A stretch of DNA of 64,000 nt, from positions 17,921,398 through 17,985,397 of the forward strand of contig CP099841.1 in NCBI GenBank assembly GCA_030062745.1, written 5' to 3'. Origin of the DNA: Capitulum mitella. Taxonomy: Eukaryota > Arthropoda > Thecostraca > Pollicipedomorpha > Pollicipedidae. Of the stretch, positions 38,080 to 50,048 are shown piece after piece (positions within the stretch are counted from its first letter, which is position 1; every line of letters starts with the position of its first letter). The position numbers and the translations under genes are program-made. Below the pieces are notes generated by a model. The model saw nothing but the letters and a program-made list of their open reading frames with translations, was not told the DNA's origin and ran no database searches.

Positions 38080-38720
38080 GATTACAACTCGGGACCGCAG
38101 GAGCCGGCAGTCAGAGGTGGCCACCACAAACCCCACCACTTCAAAACCGGGAGCGGCGTCCTCTCTTCTCCATCCAGCTTGAAGGCTGGCGGCGTCGCTC
38201 CCCAACTTCGGGACTGAGGACCCCCCAACTTATGGTAGGCAGCAAAAATCACTCAAGAAGCATCCAACCGGCACAGGGCCTCTGGCAGACAAAGGAGGCT
38301 TTCTGATCGACACAGTCTCCTTGCTGACGCAGGGAGCTCTAAAACCGACGCAAGAGGCCCTACAAATCGACTCAAGAGGCGCCAGAATCGACGCAGGAAG
38401 TCCCCGGTCCGACGCAGCCCGCATAACCGACGTAGGACTCCCCCAAATTTTCGTAGGATGTCCCCTGACCAATGCGAGAGGTCCCCTGACCGACGCAAGA
38501 GGTTTCCAGAACTGACCAAGGAGGACGAAGGAGGCTCCATTTGTATCGGGAGGTCTCTTTCTGTGCAAGAGGCCTCCATTGTCAAAAATGAGACATCCTG
38601 AAACAAATATGGCCACGTCCCTGCACAGACGGCCCTCTAATCGGCGTAGAAGGCCCCATGACTGACGCTGGAAGCCCGTGATCGACACATGGGCCCCGTC
38701 GCCAACACAGGAGGCCAGCA
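38080..38720 (+). repeat. Degenerate minisatellite of about 28-30 bp
   Basis: Units like GACCGACGCAAGAGGTCCCC recur across the tract with many substitutions (clearest between about 38330 and 38510). The long minus-strand frame across 38230-38751 follows the repeat and is not taken as a gene. Confidence 0.7.
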
Positions 38721-41700
38721 TTTGGCACAGGTCATCATGAAAGATGACCATCAGTCATTTATTAGATCGCCCCCCCTCAAAAAAGCAACTCACGAAATCC
38801 GGGGAGACAATTTTGGCGAAGACAACTGTCTTCATTTCGCAGCCTTGTGACATTTTGCAGCCTGGGCTGATCTAATTTGACTTGACATGGCTTTTTAATG
38901 ACGTTGACCCAAGTGTAACTTATGATCGCCCATCCGATGTGGAAAACCAGACGAATCGTTTGGTGCCGGTTCCTGATCCATCCGAGTAAAATTGCGGTCT
39001 TTAGAGCGACACGAAGCAATCTTTGCTAAGTGGCAGTAACTTTTTGGCATACTTTGCTCTCCCCTGTGACGTCACAGGTCACTGAAATGGAACCAATCGG
39101 TGTGTTTTTAGAAGAACCGGACCCAGGCTGACGAATAGAGTTTGAATTTTTCTGGTCCTACGATTGGTTCGGAAATACCAGGGGATTAAAAGTCTCCCCA
39201 CGCGGTCGTGGGCACAGAAATACCGCAGGCGGTACAGGGTTAGCCCCAGGTGAAGCTTTAACCTACAGTGGCATATAGTACCTCCAGCATCCTTCCATCA
39301 TTTTCTTATGTCGTACCAGGTCACTGGCCTATGTGGACCTTAACCATACCAAGACCAAGTCATTGTCTAAAGTTCTCAACGATAGTCCAGTATATTGACA
39401 TGAAAAATGAAAAACTGTGCGCCTGGAACATAAAAATTGTCCAGCAAGACCAACTCATGCATTATTTTGCTTTGACATTGTCTGCTTGGGGTTTGGTTTC
39501 TTTCCAAAAGATTGCTTCAAACGGCAATTTTCATCGAAATAAAATGCATCAGACCATCAGGTTGACAAATGGTCTGATTCACGGGCAACTTGTCCTTGAA
39601 TGCCCCGAATGCCTTTTCAAGTGTTACATCGTCAACTGTAACCTAACTAAATGGCTAACTGTGTGGCCAAAACGATATGCAATGTGAGCCTACACGTGGG
39701 TTATTCGTCATACCAATGAATTATCGCAGCCAAATCGGATTTCTCAGAAATCAGTATTGAAGTTGTATCTTCTGCCTCCATAGTCATGAGGATGCAACCA
39801 CTGTTGATGAATGATTATGTGAAGTTGACCCTCGCTGGACAAGACGGATTTTCACTCGCACCGAAGACGATGGGCGGTAGGCCCCCCCGCCTTTTGCCCG
39901 CTAATTGAGCTAGCACTTCGGGACGAAAAGCAATCGCTAGCTCTGTGCCCAACGAATCTAAAAGTAGCTGGTGTGACCCCGCCAGGTCAACCAGTGACCT
40001 GTTAGGCTAGGTCAAACCGTATGCTTGGGAACAGTAAATTTATTTTTCTGAGTAAAAACGATTCTTTTGGAACCAAATAGGTCTAAGATGGTGTCCTTTA
40101 TCATATTAAGTGCTAAAAAATTGTTTAGTGACGTTCTAAGGTCAAACCAAGTCATCTTAAGTCACTAACCTCGTTTGACCTTTAAAAAGATCATTGACTA
40201 TCTAAAGTGACCCGTTCGCGTGTGGACTGCCATTCTGAATAGATTCCAAACCCGTCATCCGCCGTTTATGCATTTCTGTTGCTCCAAAACAGTAAAAACT
40301 GACATTTGGCGCAAAAATCGTTCTGAAGCCTTTAGTAACGACTTGTTGGTCGGTGACCTGAGATGATCTGGGATTATTTTTTCAAAACGTGCTCGATGAA
40401 TGTATCATCAGCTATGCAAAATTTCACGTCGCTGTTGTGCGCACTTTTTGCCGTGGTCCCAGATGCACTGTTTGGGGGGTATCCATTCCTCTTGGCCGGC
40501 CGCGGTAAAGGAATTCCCAATTTCCTTAAAATTATACACTATGCTTATCGGAAACATCCTGCACCAGCTGAAACCATGCAGCATGTCCGGATAATAGCTA
40601 GCCGGTAGTTTCCAAAATTTTGCTCATTTTTCATGACGCCTGATATGGATCGTAATGAGAACAATTAGGTTCAGTGGCTGGAGCTTTCGAATGGAAAAGG
40701 AATCCACAATGAGAGATGAAAAATGAATCGAGCCACAAATGATCAAAACATGAACAATTGTGCGTACACATAAAAATATCCTGAAGAAAACAATGCACAA
40801 ATATCACGACACGGCCTTTGTAATCTTTTTTTGTTTCTATGATAAACAGTCGTTTTACATGCATTTTTAATCAAAATGAACATCTCTTCTGCACTGCAGA
40901 TTGTCAGTTACCTAAACGCCAACCACTTTTGACCCCACTGACATTGATTACTACCTCGTACCAATGTCATAATGGATATGAAGAACCATAACATTTTTTT
41001 TTAAAGAACCATAGCAGCTCTTTTCACAGGTAAGTACCTAAATGAGAGAATCTTCTCCAAAGTTACTGGATTTATCGTTCATCTCTGAAAAGCATTCTAG
41101 GTAGGTATGGAGTGTTTCACTATTATGTATCTACCACATATATGTCTTTAATGAAAGTGGTTTCCTGTCATAAATAATTTCTTGTTATTTTGTCTGATAT
41201 GTGGTATGTCGCTCTGAATTACGGATTCGAATCAAAGAATCATGGTTGTTCAATTCTGCTTAGACACCAAATTGATGACTCAGATGCAGCAATAATTTTG
41301 AAAAATCAACCCAGACTGCTCTGGTGTGAAAAAATCAACTAAGCAGAAGCTCCTTTCTCAAGGATCAGTTTGGGACCAGCACAGGAGTTTGCAGGACAGA
41401 TATACATCTTGGACGAATCAGGCTGTAAAAAATTGGAAGCCCTAGTCCTGCAGACACCCAAAACTGTAGTCCTGTGCTCTTGTTTTCCGTTACTGGCTTT
41501 TAACGTGTTATATATAACTGTGGGACACCTTTTACCTACCTACCTGGTACCAACGTGGGTGTAGTCTCGACGGGGAGGACATGACCCCTACAGTTCTCCA
41601 GATTTCGTGATTTGCCCTCCCTAATTTTTAGTTATCAGAAAGGTATCAGGAAGGTATTTCCCAATGGTGACACAATTTCTTGAACTTTCCAACCTTACAA

Positions 41701-43837
41701 TAGGGATTTTACCATACTTCGCCATGCAACACCCGAAAAATGATTTTAATCCCCGCCCCAGCCTCCTATTCTTGGATTGTAGTAAGCTTGTCCCCCAATT
41801 TCTACACCGTGGGTACACCCGTGCTGTCGTGTATCACGTGATAGCGTCTGCTGTTTCTTGTAATCATTTGCTACCTACCTACCAGTTCAGCAATTTGCAA
41901 GGGTTTACCATAAAGCAGTCTGGATGGGCCGCTCGCCTCTTTTACCACCGAACAAAATGACACCATTTGTTTGAAATTTGGACAATATTCAGGATTTATT
42001 CTTGGGGGGTTTTCAGTCTTCCCAATCACGCATAAAGATATGAACTAATCCCCTATACATAATTTGTTGACTCCTCCGTTTCGACGATCTGGGAATAAAA
42101 TCACCATGCTACTGAGTCACGAGAAAAAAAACAAACTGAAAAGTCGAAAAACTGTTGCTTATCACTATTCCACATTTGCTTCCTTTGGCTAGTCCAATAA
42201 ATCACCCATGGGTTTAATTCACACCCGTAAGTACCTCCTGCTACCTTGTTACCCCTGACAGCATCTCCTTGCAAACATACAATTCTACATATTTACTTTG
42301 TTGTAACGCCTTAAATGATAAAAACTACTAAATCTCATTTCAGTTAGCTGCGATCGGGGGCGCGTTCTTGGCAACAGTCTGTAGTTCTCAAATCCAAGGT
42401 GGCACAAATCACCCTGTCGTGGTATATTCATGCCGTTTGGACCACACTGGTAGTGCATTTTAGCATCCATGCGATTTATGTATTGAAAACGGATATAAGC
42501 TTCCCGCTTGCATGTCCGGCCCACGGACACAACCAAGCTCCAAATTCCATGTTACTGCAAACATGACACGTGATAGGTCCTACAGCACGCTGAAGCATGA
42601 AAAGTCTTCGTTTGGTTACAAGTGTAGAGCTCTTGGAACAAAACAAATGAAGCGCTCTCGAAGCAAAAGAGCACTGCATATTCATTCAGCTCTACTTATC
42701 TAAAAAATCTGCGGGGCCGCGTTCAGAACTAACTTGGTCACTTACAAGGTTACTTTAGTGCGTCAAAACATCGTTGGGAAGCAAGATCAGTTTTTCAATA
42801 GATAAAAAAGGAAATGCAGCCTTATTGCAAATCGCAACAAGGAAGCACACGTTAACCTTGTAACTGATATTGGTAAGTTTATGAACGCAACTCTGGTGAA
42901 AGTGTAACCGATGACGTCACCGCTCTGTATTTCTGGTACTGTCACGGAGTCCTGACTTACTTTTGTGTCTAAATGTATCCATGACTGGCCAAGTTTTATA
43001 TTCTCGATCATCCGATTGTAAAGTTTCTGTTAGTTATTTGCGTTATGTTATCTTACCTATTTTAGTCACTCTTTTCATTACTAATGCCCATTTCCTGTGT
43101 TAAAACTGGCGAAAAATATTTGATGGGCCCAAACCAACATTGGAGGGTGGGGAGTCGGAAAAATCAGCATTGAAAGGGCCAAGGTTCTCATAAAAGAACA
43201 CAGTTCAACACCCCTGACAATAATTCAATGTGCTATATTGTGAACAAATGGTCACTCCCTTTGGCACCAGCAACATCCAATGAAACTTGAATGCTTTATA
43301 CCAAGTCTGTTGATGATGATTTCTGAGTTTGGTAACTGACAAGAAGATAAGGAGATATTTTTGCGCGAATTAGGTTAATTATTCATTTATTCTCTATTAT
43401 TTTATTGTCATTATTTCATTTTTGTTTTTGATTTCATCATCGTTATTTTATTATTTTATTTCGTTACATTTCATTTATTTTTAACATTTTCACTATTTTT
43501 TATTATATTTGTGTGTGAACAAGGCTGAATTTTGTTATGTTACCCCTACGTAGAGCTTGGTAGGTAGCACAAAAGTTCCAGCATTTGGAGTATGTAATTG
43601 GCAAACTAAGAAGACTTCCCTGCAGTGAACAAGGCACATGTCTGACATAGTTATTTCTCTCCACCAGGATGTAGATGCCTAGTTATCAAGTGCCATTTGA
43701 CATCAACTTTGTTGCTGTAATTATAATTTACGTAATACAGTAAGGTAAGGAAGTAACACAATATGGAGACAACATCCAGTAGGTATCATTAATGAAAAGC
43801 ATTGTATCATTGACAAAATAAAAACCTCGTAGTACAA
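38721..43837. other. Gene-free stretch with repeat debris
   Basis: No exon supported. At 39203-39243 there is a sequence closely like the right terminus of T3 (at 52.5 kb), closing in TTAG, so a T3 relic probably ends here. A 16-base palindrome CCTGTGACGTCACAGG (39063-39078) contains a perfect CRE core TGACGTCA. The 139-codon open frame at 39268-39687 is unrecognised and lies in AGGTCA-containing repeat-like sequence. Several CTACCTACC stretches occur at 41.5-41.9 kb. Confidence 0.45.
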
Positions 43838-43846
43838 GTATAACAA
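43838..43846. repeat. 9-bp target site duplication, left
   Basis: GTATAACAA immediately before the left end of the foldback element; an identical copy lies at 47220-47228. Confidence 0.95.
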
Positions 43847-43971
43847 ATGTAACGGAAGACAGCCCACATTCAGCCCAGATTCGGCCCAGCCCAGATTCGG
43901 TAGGGAATTCCCTTCACGGGACGATAACTCCCACAGAACTTGAGAAACCTGGCTTTGCCACATATCACATG

Positions 43972-44815
43972 AAAGCACTCGTTAAACCAAACACAACTGT
44001 GCAAAGAAAAATCACCTGCCTTCTCTATGGGGAAAGCTATAGACGATCGAAAAAATCATGTCAATGGGGCGGCCCCTACGATTTTCTCCAAAACTGACAC
44101 ATTAAACCACCGACACAAGCCCATCAATCTGGCTGAAGAAACCCTATGGGCCATTGAAATCTAAGGCGTCAAAACCTCCGAGGAAAATTAAAAACGCGTT
44201 TTACACCTTAAACAACGCCACGCATAGTCCGAATGACACATCAAAGGAAAGCACTAGTTAACCCAAACACAACTGTGCAAAGAAAAATCACCTATCTTGT
44301 CTATGGGGAAAATTATAGACGATCGAAAAAATCATGTCAGTGTGGCGGCCCCTACGATTTTCTCCAAAACTGACACATTCAACCACCGATACAAGCCCAT
44401 CAATCTGGCTGAAGAAACCCTATGGGCCATTGAAATCTAAGGGGTCAAAACCCCCTAGGAAAATTAAAAACGGGTTTCATAGCTTAAACAACGTCACGCA
44501 TAGACCGGATGGCACATGAAATGAAAGCACTCGTTAACCCAAACACAACTGTGCAAAGAAAACTCACCTACCTTGCCTATGGGGAAATTTGCAGACGATC
44601 GAAAAAATCATGGCAATGGGGCGGCCCCTGCGATTTCCTCCAAAATTGGCACATTAAACCACCGACACAAGTCCATCAATCTGGCTGAAGAAACCCTGTG
44701 GGCCATTGAAATCTAAGGGGTCAAAACCCCCTAGGAAAATGAAAAACGCGTTTTACAGCTTAAATAACGACACGCATAGGCCGAATGACACATCAAATAA
44801 AAACACTCGTTAACC
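43972..44815 (+). repeat. 276-bp satellite units, left arm
   Basis: Units beginning near GAAAGCACTCGTTAACCCAA start at 43972, 44247, 44523 and 44800, giving three full units and the start of a fourth. They differ by scattered substitutions only. Confidence 0.9.
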
Positions 44816-45505
44816 CAAATACGTATATAGTTTGCTGGTTTCGTGCTCTATTGGCTGCGCTCTTGATCTCCACCACTGTAAGTAAGGTATCTATTGTTTA
44901 CATGTCACTGCCAGATCCCTACATCCATTTCTATGCACTTAATTAAATGATGCAGATTCTGGTGTCGCAGGAGACTAATCTTGTCGGGTTTCTTGCTGTT
45001 TAAGCTATAGCTCCACAGCTTTAACGTACCCGCTGTTTTTATCAAAGCCCATCCACAATATCTCGCTTTGAGATGACTAACTAGTGTCTGTCTTACTATG
45101 CTACTGTCTTGACTTCCAAAGTATAATTGCCCAGCCTGGTTACGAGACGACATGTCACCTGGTGCCAATTAATGCACGGAACGGCAGTAAGAAAGACGAT
45201 ACTGTGCTGTCTCGTATTCACGTTGTTATCATATCAGTAACTGCGAACCGAATTACATACCTGAAATGAAACAAAGATCGACCATGTAATCTGGGGGCTG
45301 CACCAGTGAGCATTCTTGAATATATTCAATACTTGAGCACACAAGACGACTGGCTACTTAATTTGTGTAAGCCTAATCAAAGACATGCACATGCGCACTA
45401 CACAGCCGGTGGCACCACCAGCGACACCCGAGGCAACAGTCACTAATCACACTAGTATCGCTGTTCATCAACATCAATCTAGCGCTTGAGGAGCGAAAAT
45501 TTTCA

Positions 45506-45890
45506 TCACTCTTCGGTCGCGATTTCGGTCGATACGCCGCCTCTCTGCAGGGCATCCTCGATTCACACTGACAGCTCGGTGGCAGCCGGGTCCAGGCCGG
45601 CCAGCGGCAGAAGGCGCGGGTGCAGGTACGGCACCGAACGGCATACCGGCAGCGAGGACACCAGGTACATGTGGTACATTTGGCCTGGTCATCCGCAATC
45701 ACTTGGATCGGCGAGGGCATCTGGCCGACGTCCAGTCTGCGCGGTTTGCCATACGTCCGCCCAGCGCCGTATGCGGTCCCGGGGGCGTCTGGCTGAACAC
45801 GCTCAGCGGTGGGGGATAAGCATTTCCCGGCCCAGGCGGCGCCACCATCCCCGGCATCGATGATGGAGGTGTAACGGGTTGCATTTTGGC
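45506..45890 (-). pseudogene. Sec24: Rearranged Sec24 (C/D-type) gene fragment
   Basis: On the minus strand a proline-rich piece (SSMPGMVAPPGPG, near 45845-45871) is followed in the next frame by PRRLD...QMPSPIQVIADDQ (45682-45747). This motif is characteristic of the start of the Sec24 core in COPII cargo-adaptor subunits, closest to the C/D type. A third frame (45563-45670) reads ...PYLHPRLLPLAGLDP, resembling a segment much nearer the Sec24 C-terminus, and IEDALQRGGV follows after a stop. At least three frame changes and a large internal deletion make it non-functional. The first motif is a confident match; the C-terminal match is probable. It lies wholly inside the foldback element, so it is most likely a captured gene fragment. 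Confidence 0.65.
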
Positions 45891-46613
45891 TCTTTATTGC
45901 AGGCATACGAGAATTCAAAATCTTTTACATCCCGGCTTCTGAGACGACGCTGGCTTAGCATCGATGCAGCTGTAGCTCGTTTCTAGGGGCAACATCGATC
46001 AGAGGTCCCACAGGCTGTTTTTGTGTGACTGAAAAACAACCGGTTAAGATTCCAAATTCAGACCGGCCGAACGCCAAACCCAGATACGCCGGCGTCAGTG
46101 GGTCACAAAGCCACGAGGGGGCCGCAAGGACGGCGCCGGGGCCCGAATGCCTGACCCAGAAACGCAGCCCTTTTTTCCAAGGCCGACTGGATACGTCACA
46201 AGCTGACGTAAACCAACTGATCAATCACACTGTGCCATGTCGAAGCCACGTGAAGTCTCAGAAGCGGAGGAGAACAAGGTGAAAAAAGATTTGAAATAGT
46301 TCAGCCCGGGAAGAGTTCGTGGAAGGTCTCCATACAACAGAGTTCGGGAGGAGTTCGTGGGAAATTTGACTGAGAGTGGTTGCCAGTCATGGGTGCAAGT
46401 TCGAGAGGAAAGTCCAGCCAGCCCAGAACATCATCCGTGAGTTGAATGTTATACGGCGCTCAAAATGTTCTGCCTGCACCACGTTTTTTTGGTTATACGG
46501 TCACGCAAAATCCCAGTCGTAATGACAACCGTCCATCCCACGGAGAGAGGACAGGAACAGGGGGACACCAGGGGCAGTGAGGGCTTGGGATGCATCCCGG
46601 GATGGGAAATTGA

Positions 46614-47090
46614 TTTTTTCGATCGTCTATAACTTTCCCCATAGACAAGGTAGGTGATTTTTCTTTGCACAGTTCTGTTTGGGTTATCGAGTGTTTTCAT
46701 TTGATGTGTCTTTCAGCCTGTGCGTGGCGTTGTTTAAGCTATGAAACCCGTTTTTTGTTTTTACTAGGGGGTTTTGACCCCTAGATTTCAATGCCCCATA
46801 AGGTTTCTTCAGCCAGATTGATGGGCTTGTGTCAGTGTTTTAATGTGTCAGTTTTGGAGAAAATCGTAGAGGCCGCCCCATAGCCATGATTTTTTCGATC
46901 GTTTATAACATTCCCCATAGACAAGGTAGGTGATTTTTCTTTGCACAGTTGTGTTTGGGTTAACGAATGCTTTCATTAGAGGTGTCATTCGGCCTATGCG
47001 TGGCGTTATTTAAGCTGTAAAACCCGTTTTTAATTTTCCTAGGGGGTTTTGGCCCCTTATTTGATTTTGGTGTTTGGGTGTTAACAAGTG
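46614..47090 (-). repeat. 276-bp satellite units, right arm
   Basis: Reverse-complement units of the left-arm array, with unit boundaries near 46695, 46962 and 47083. The outermost unit is internally shortened. Similarity to the left arm is very high. Confidence 0.9.
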
Positions 47091-47219
47091 CTTTCATTTG
47101 ATGTGTGGCAAAGGCAGGTTTCTCAAGTTCTGTGGGAGTTATCGGCCCGTAAAGGGAATTCCCTACCGAATCTGGGCTGGGCCGAATCTGGGCTGAATGT
47201 GGGCTGTCTTCCGTTACAT

Positions 47220-47228
47220 GTATAACAA
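47220..47228. repeat. 9-bp target site duplication, right
   Basis: GTATAACAA directly after the right end of the foldback element, identical to 43838-43846. Confidence 0.95.
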
Positions 47229-47369
47229 CCTGATAGTACATCCAATGCTCAAAAATGATATTGGACATATATATTATCTACTTGTGGGCTACGACTTGAT
47301 TGCCAGTGAAGTGACAGATGTCAATAAGGAATGGAGAGGCATGGCATCTAGACCTGTGTCGGAATCCCT

Positions 47370-47585
47370 GGGGTCTTCTTGTCTTTGTCTGGGATCTCGC
47401 GAAAGATCCATCCCAGAAGATCCTTCACCGAAAGGTAAACAAATATATCAGGTCTCACAAGATCCCTCGACAGAATTTAAGAAAAGATCCCAGATCCCAG
47501 AAGATCCTTCGTCAAAGTTTCCTAAAGTTCCAAACCCTAGAAGCTCGCATCTGGATCTTAGGGATCTGATTCCAAGATCTTTTTG
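47370..47585 (+). repeat. AGATCC-rich short repeat tract
   Basis: AGATCC or GATCC-containing segments such as AGAAGATCCTTC recur many times within about 200 bases. The 222-codon frame that crosses it gains its length from this tract and is not recognised as a gene. Confidence 0.6.
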
Positions 47586-50048
47586 GCACAAGTGTGGTCT
47601 TGGTCACGTCACCGTTGCGTTCATGTCCCGGCATAATCTTCACGCTTTGAGACATTCAGCTGTTTCATATTGTCCCATTTTATATTCTGTGCTGTGCGAA
47701 AGTTGGCCATTCTCCACATACCCATGTACGACGCCCGTCCATGGTACGATGGTTCTAGTACAGCATATGACCTCGAGGTATTTTGTCATTCGGCATTTTA
47801 CCGTTACAATGTTACTTGAAGTCCACGTTTTACCATTTCTGTATCTTGCGTGGGTTTTTTGTTGATTCAATATTTTGCCAACAATGTTTTTCCATTTCGA
47901 TGAACATGACTGTTCGATATTTATTTGTATTCCGTATTTTGTCCGTCATTGTTTTCCCGTTTGATGTTCATCTCTGTCGCTATTTTTCCTGTGCAATACT
48001 GTGCTTTGGACATTTTGTTCTCATCATTTTCACATTGGATATTCCGCCATACGGCATTGTTCAGTAACCGTGTCGTCCCTAGTTCCGGAGACAAGCACGA
48101 ACTAGAAACCAATCATGCGTGACCGTCTTGTGATATTTCCGTCTCGTCGCATGCATTAATTGCATGCGACCAGACGGAAATATGGTCAGTTTGCATATTG
48201 TCTTATCTAGCCATTACCGATGTTTCCTTGTATTGCTCTAATGCTGCGCGTGTAAGTTTCTTGGTCATGACGCGGAGTGTAGATGTCACAGTGTTTTTCA
48301 TGCAAGTACTTTTCGATCGTTCATTGTCTCATCCCTAAAACTGTTTATTATTCCTGCGATTATTCTAATGCTGCATATGTACGTTTATTGGTCATGACAA
48401 GGAGTTAGATGTCTATAGACTCTTACCTGTCAGTGACAGTGTTTCGTATTCCATTGCATCTCACAGTGACATCATTTAAGACATCCCAATCCCTCACGAA
48501 ACCGCTTCTGCCCTCGTAACCATTCACATATTCCTTTGTAGACCCTAGTGACTTGGGAAACTAGGAAGACCTATAGGAGTATTGTCTTTTCTCCACGCCC
48601 GCCGACGAATGCAGATCCACCACAGGAAAAGTGGTGGGTTTCGTGTTACGTGCTGAAGAATTCTATGACGACACTGTCCGGAAAATCTCAAGCCCTGTTC
48701 GAAACGTGGTCACCGCGCACCACACCGGTCGCAGAGCTCATAGACTGGAGAAAATAAATACTGTAAGATCCCTTGTGTAACGTAGGAATGACACCGGAAC
48801 ACCTAAAATTGTATCTAAAAATCATTCAGGTGTTCTTAGCGTCCCAATGAACACAGGCAGTCAAGCACCGCAGCAGTATGTTGACATATGTCGTTGGCTT
48901 AGCAAGACGGGATGCATCCCTCTGACTTTTGCGGAAGTCAGCTCCATGACTATAGCATTGCACGAAAAAAGGAAAAGACTCGATAAAGTCGTGCATAGTT
49001 ATTCGGTCTGGTTTTGTGAAGAAATTATATGATGTTAAATGATGTTATTGTGCAATATCCGTCGCTTCATGTCGCATGCGATTATCATATGCATTACATA
49101 GCAGCACATTGTGATCTAGTCCGTGTTTAGCTTTCGAACTGTGCATTAACGCATACTCTAAACGCGTCTATAAAACGTTTTCCTTGGTACATCTGTGACC
49201 CGAAAACAGCATCTGAAAGTCAATGAGGCTATATGGGACAAAATGCAAGGCCACGTTTCAACTGGCGGTGTCAAAACATAGGGTCGTTGAGGTTTAAGCG
49301 AAGTTATGGTTGATGTGAATGTAAGCAGTTGGTAAAAATGGTCATTTTCAAGGCAGAAATGCATCGTTTGAAAAAGGCCAGTGCAGCGTGGCCAACCACG
49401 CTACAGAAGGAAAAGATCTTGCTCTAGGCACTCGACTGTATATAAGTATACGGCACACTATGCATAGATATGTAGAACGCTACGCATACCACGAAATAAT
49501 GTGGGTTACTGTGGCTGTCATGGACCTATGCAATAAAGCACGTTATCAAGTAGGTTAACCTCGACATTCGTGTGTCTCGGACGGCATTCCTACAAGGTAT
49601 AACCAGAACAATTGGAACCCATAACTTTCCGAAGTCCTCAGGTCGCACCGTTCTTTTTTTTTGTTACCTCGTTCTGTATGTCACAACTGCGGCGAACAAT
49701 ATCATAAAATGCTTCAATGCATGGCCAGTCTCCCAATTTTGAGCAGCACCAGATATAATGTTTGACATGAAGGATAATTAAGTTCTGCAATGTTGCGCCT
49801 TAGTCAGCACCATGTTTTGCAAGATGATGTTTTTTTTTGCATTGATACGAATCAGTTTAGATGTTGTCGCGATGCTTTTCCACAGACTCTTAATGATAAC
49901 AAATTACGCAGTACAGTGTTTAATATAATATTTAATGACATTTAAATAATATTTAATAGCTTCATCAAAAGCGCCTCAACATAACACGTGTCTTCGCTGC
50001 TTAGGTTGTAAAGTTGAAGACTTTTAGTCGTGAGAATTTTATTAAGGA
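47586..50048. other. Gene-free stretch with hairpin and two-copy repeat
   Basis: No recognised gene. A 52-base segment starting TCTAATGCTGC is present twice (48238-48289 and 48363-48413). A frame at 48548-48757 ends at AGAAAATAAATAC, so a poly(A)-signal-like AATAAA overlaps its end, but its product is unknown and no splice sites were evident. Confidence 0.45.
48133..48183. repeat. 23-bp-stem hairpin
   Basis: Arms 48133-48155 and 48161-48183 pair with one mismatch around a 5-base loop, TTAAT. The inner part is GCATGCA/TGCATGC. Confidence 0.95.

Larger units (their letters stand above)
43847..47219. mobile_element. Foldback/Mutator-like element carrying a host gene fragment
   Basis: A complete 3,373-bp element. 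Both ends read inward ATGTAACGGAAGACAGCCCA and are identical in at least the outer 54 bases. A perfect 9-base duplication, GTATAACAA, flanks it. Arms extend inward as inverted arrays of a 276-bp unit: about three on the left (to about 44815) and just under two on the right (from about 46614). The 1.8-kb interior has no transposase but holds a rearranged Sec24 fragment. Long inverted repeats made of tandem units plus a 9-bp duplication match Foldback and Mutator-superfamily elements, and gene-fragment capture is known for Pack-MULEs. Superfamily assignment is inference. Confidence 0.8.

Noticed and set aside
38230-38751. 173-codon minus-strand frame
   Set aside because: Follows the 28-30-bp minisatellite; the product is a chain of the same degenerate peptide.
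47197-47865. 222-codon plus-strand frame, the longest besides NCKX
   Set aside because: It starts inside the foldback terminus, runs through an AGATCC-rich repeat and then A+T-rich repeat-like DNA; no domain and no splice context.
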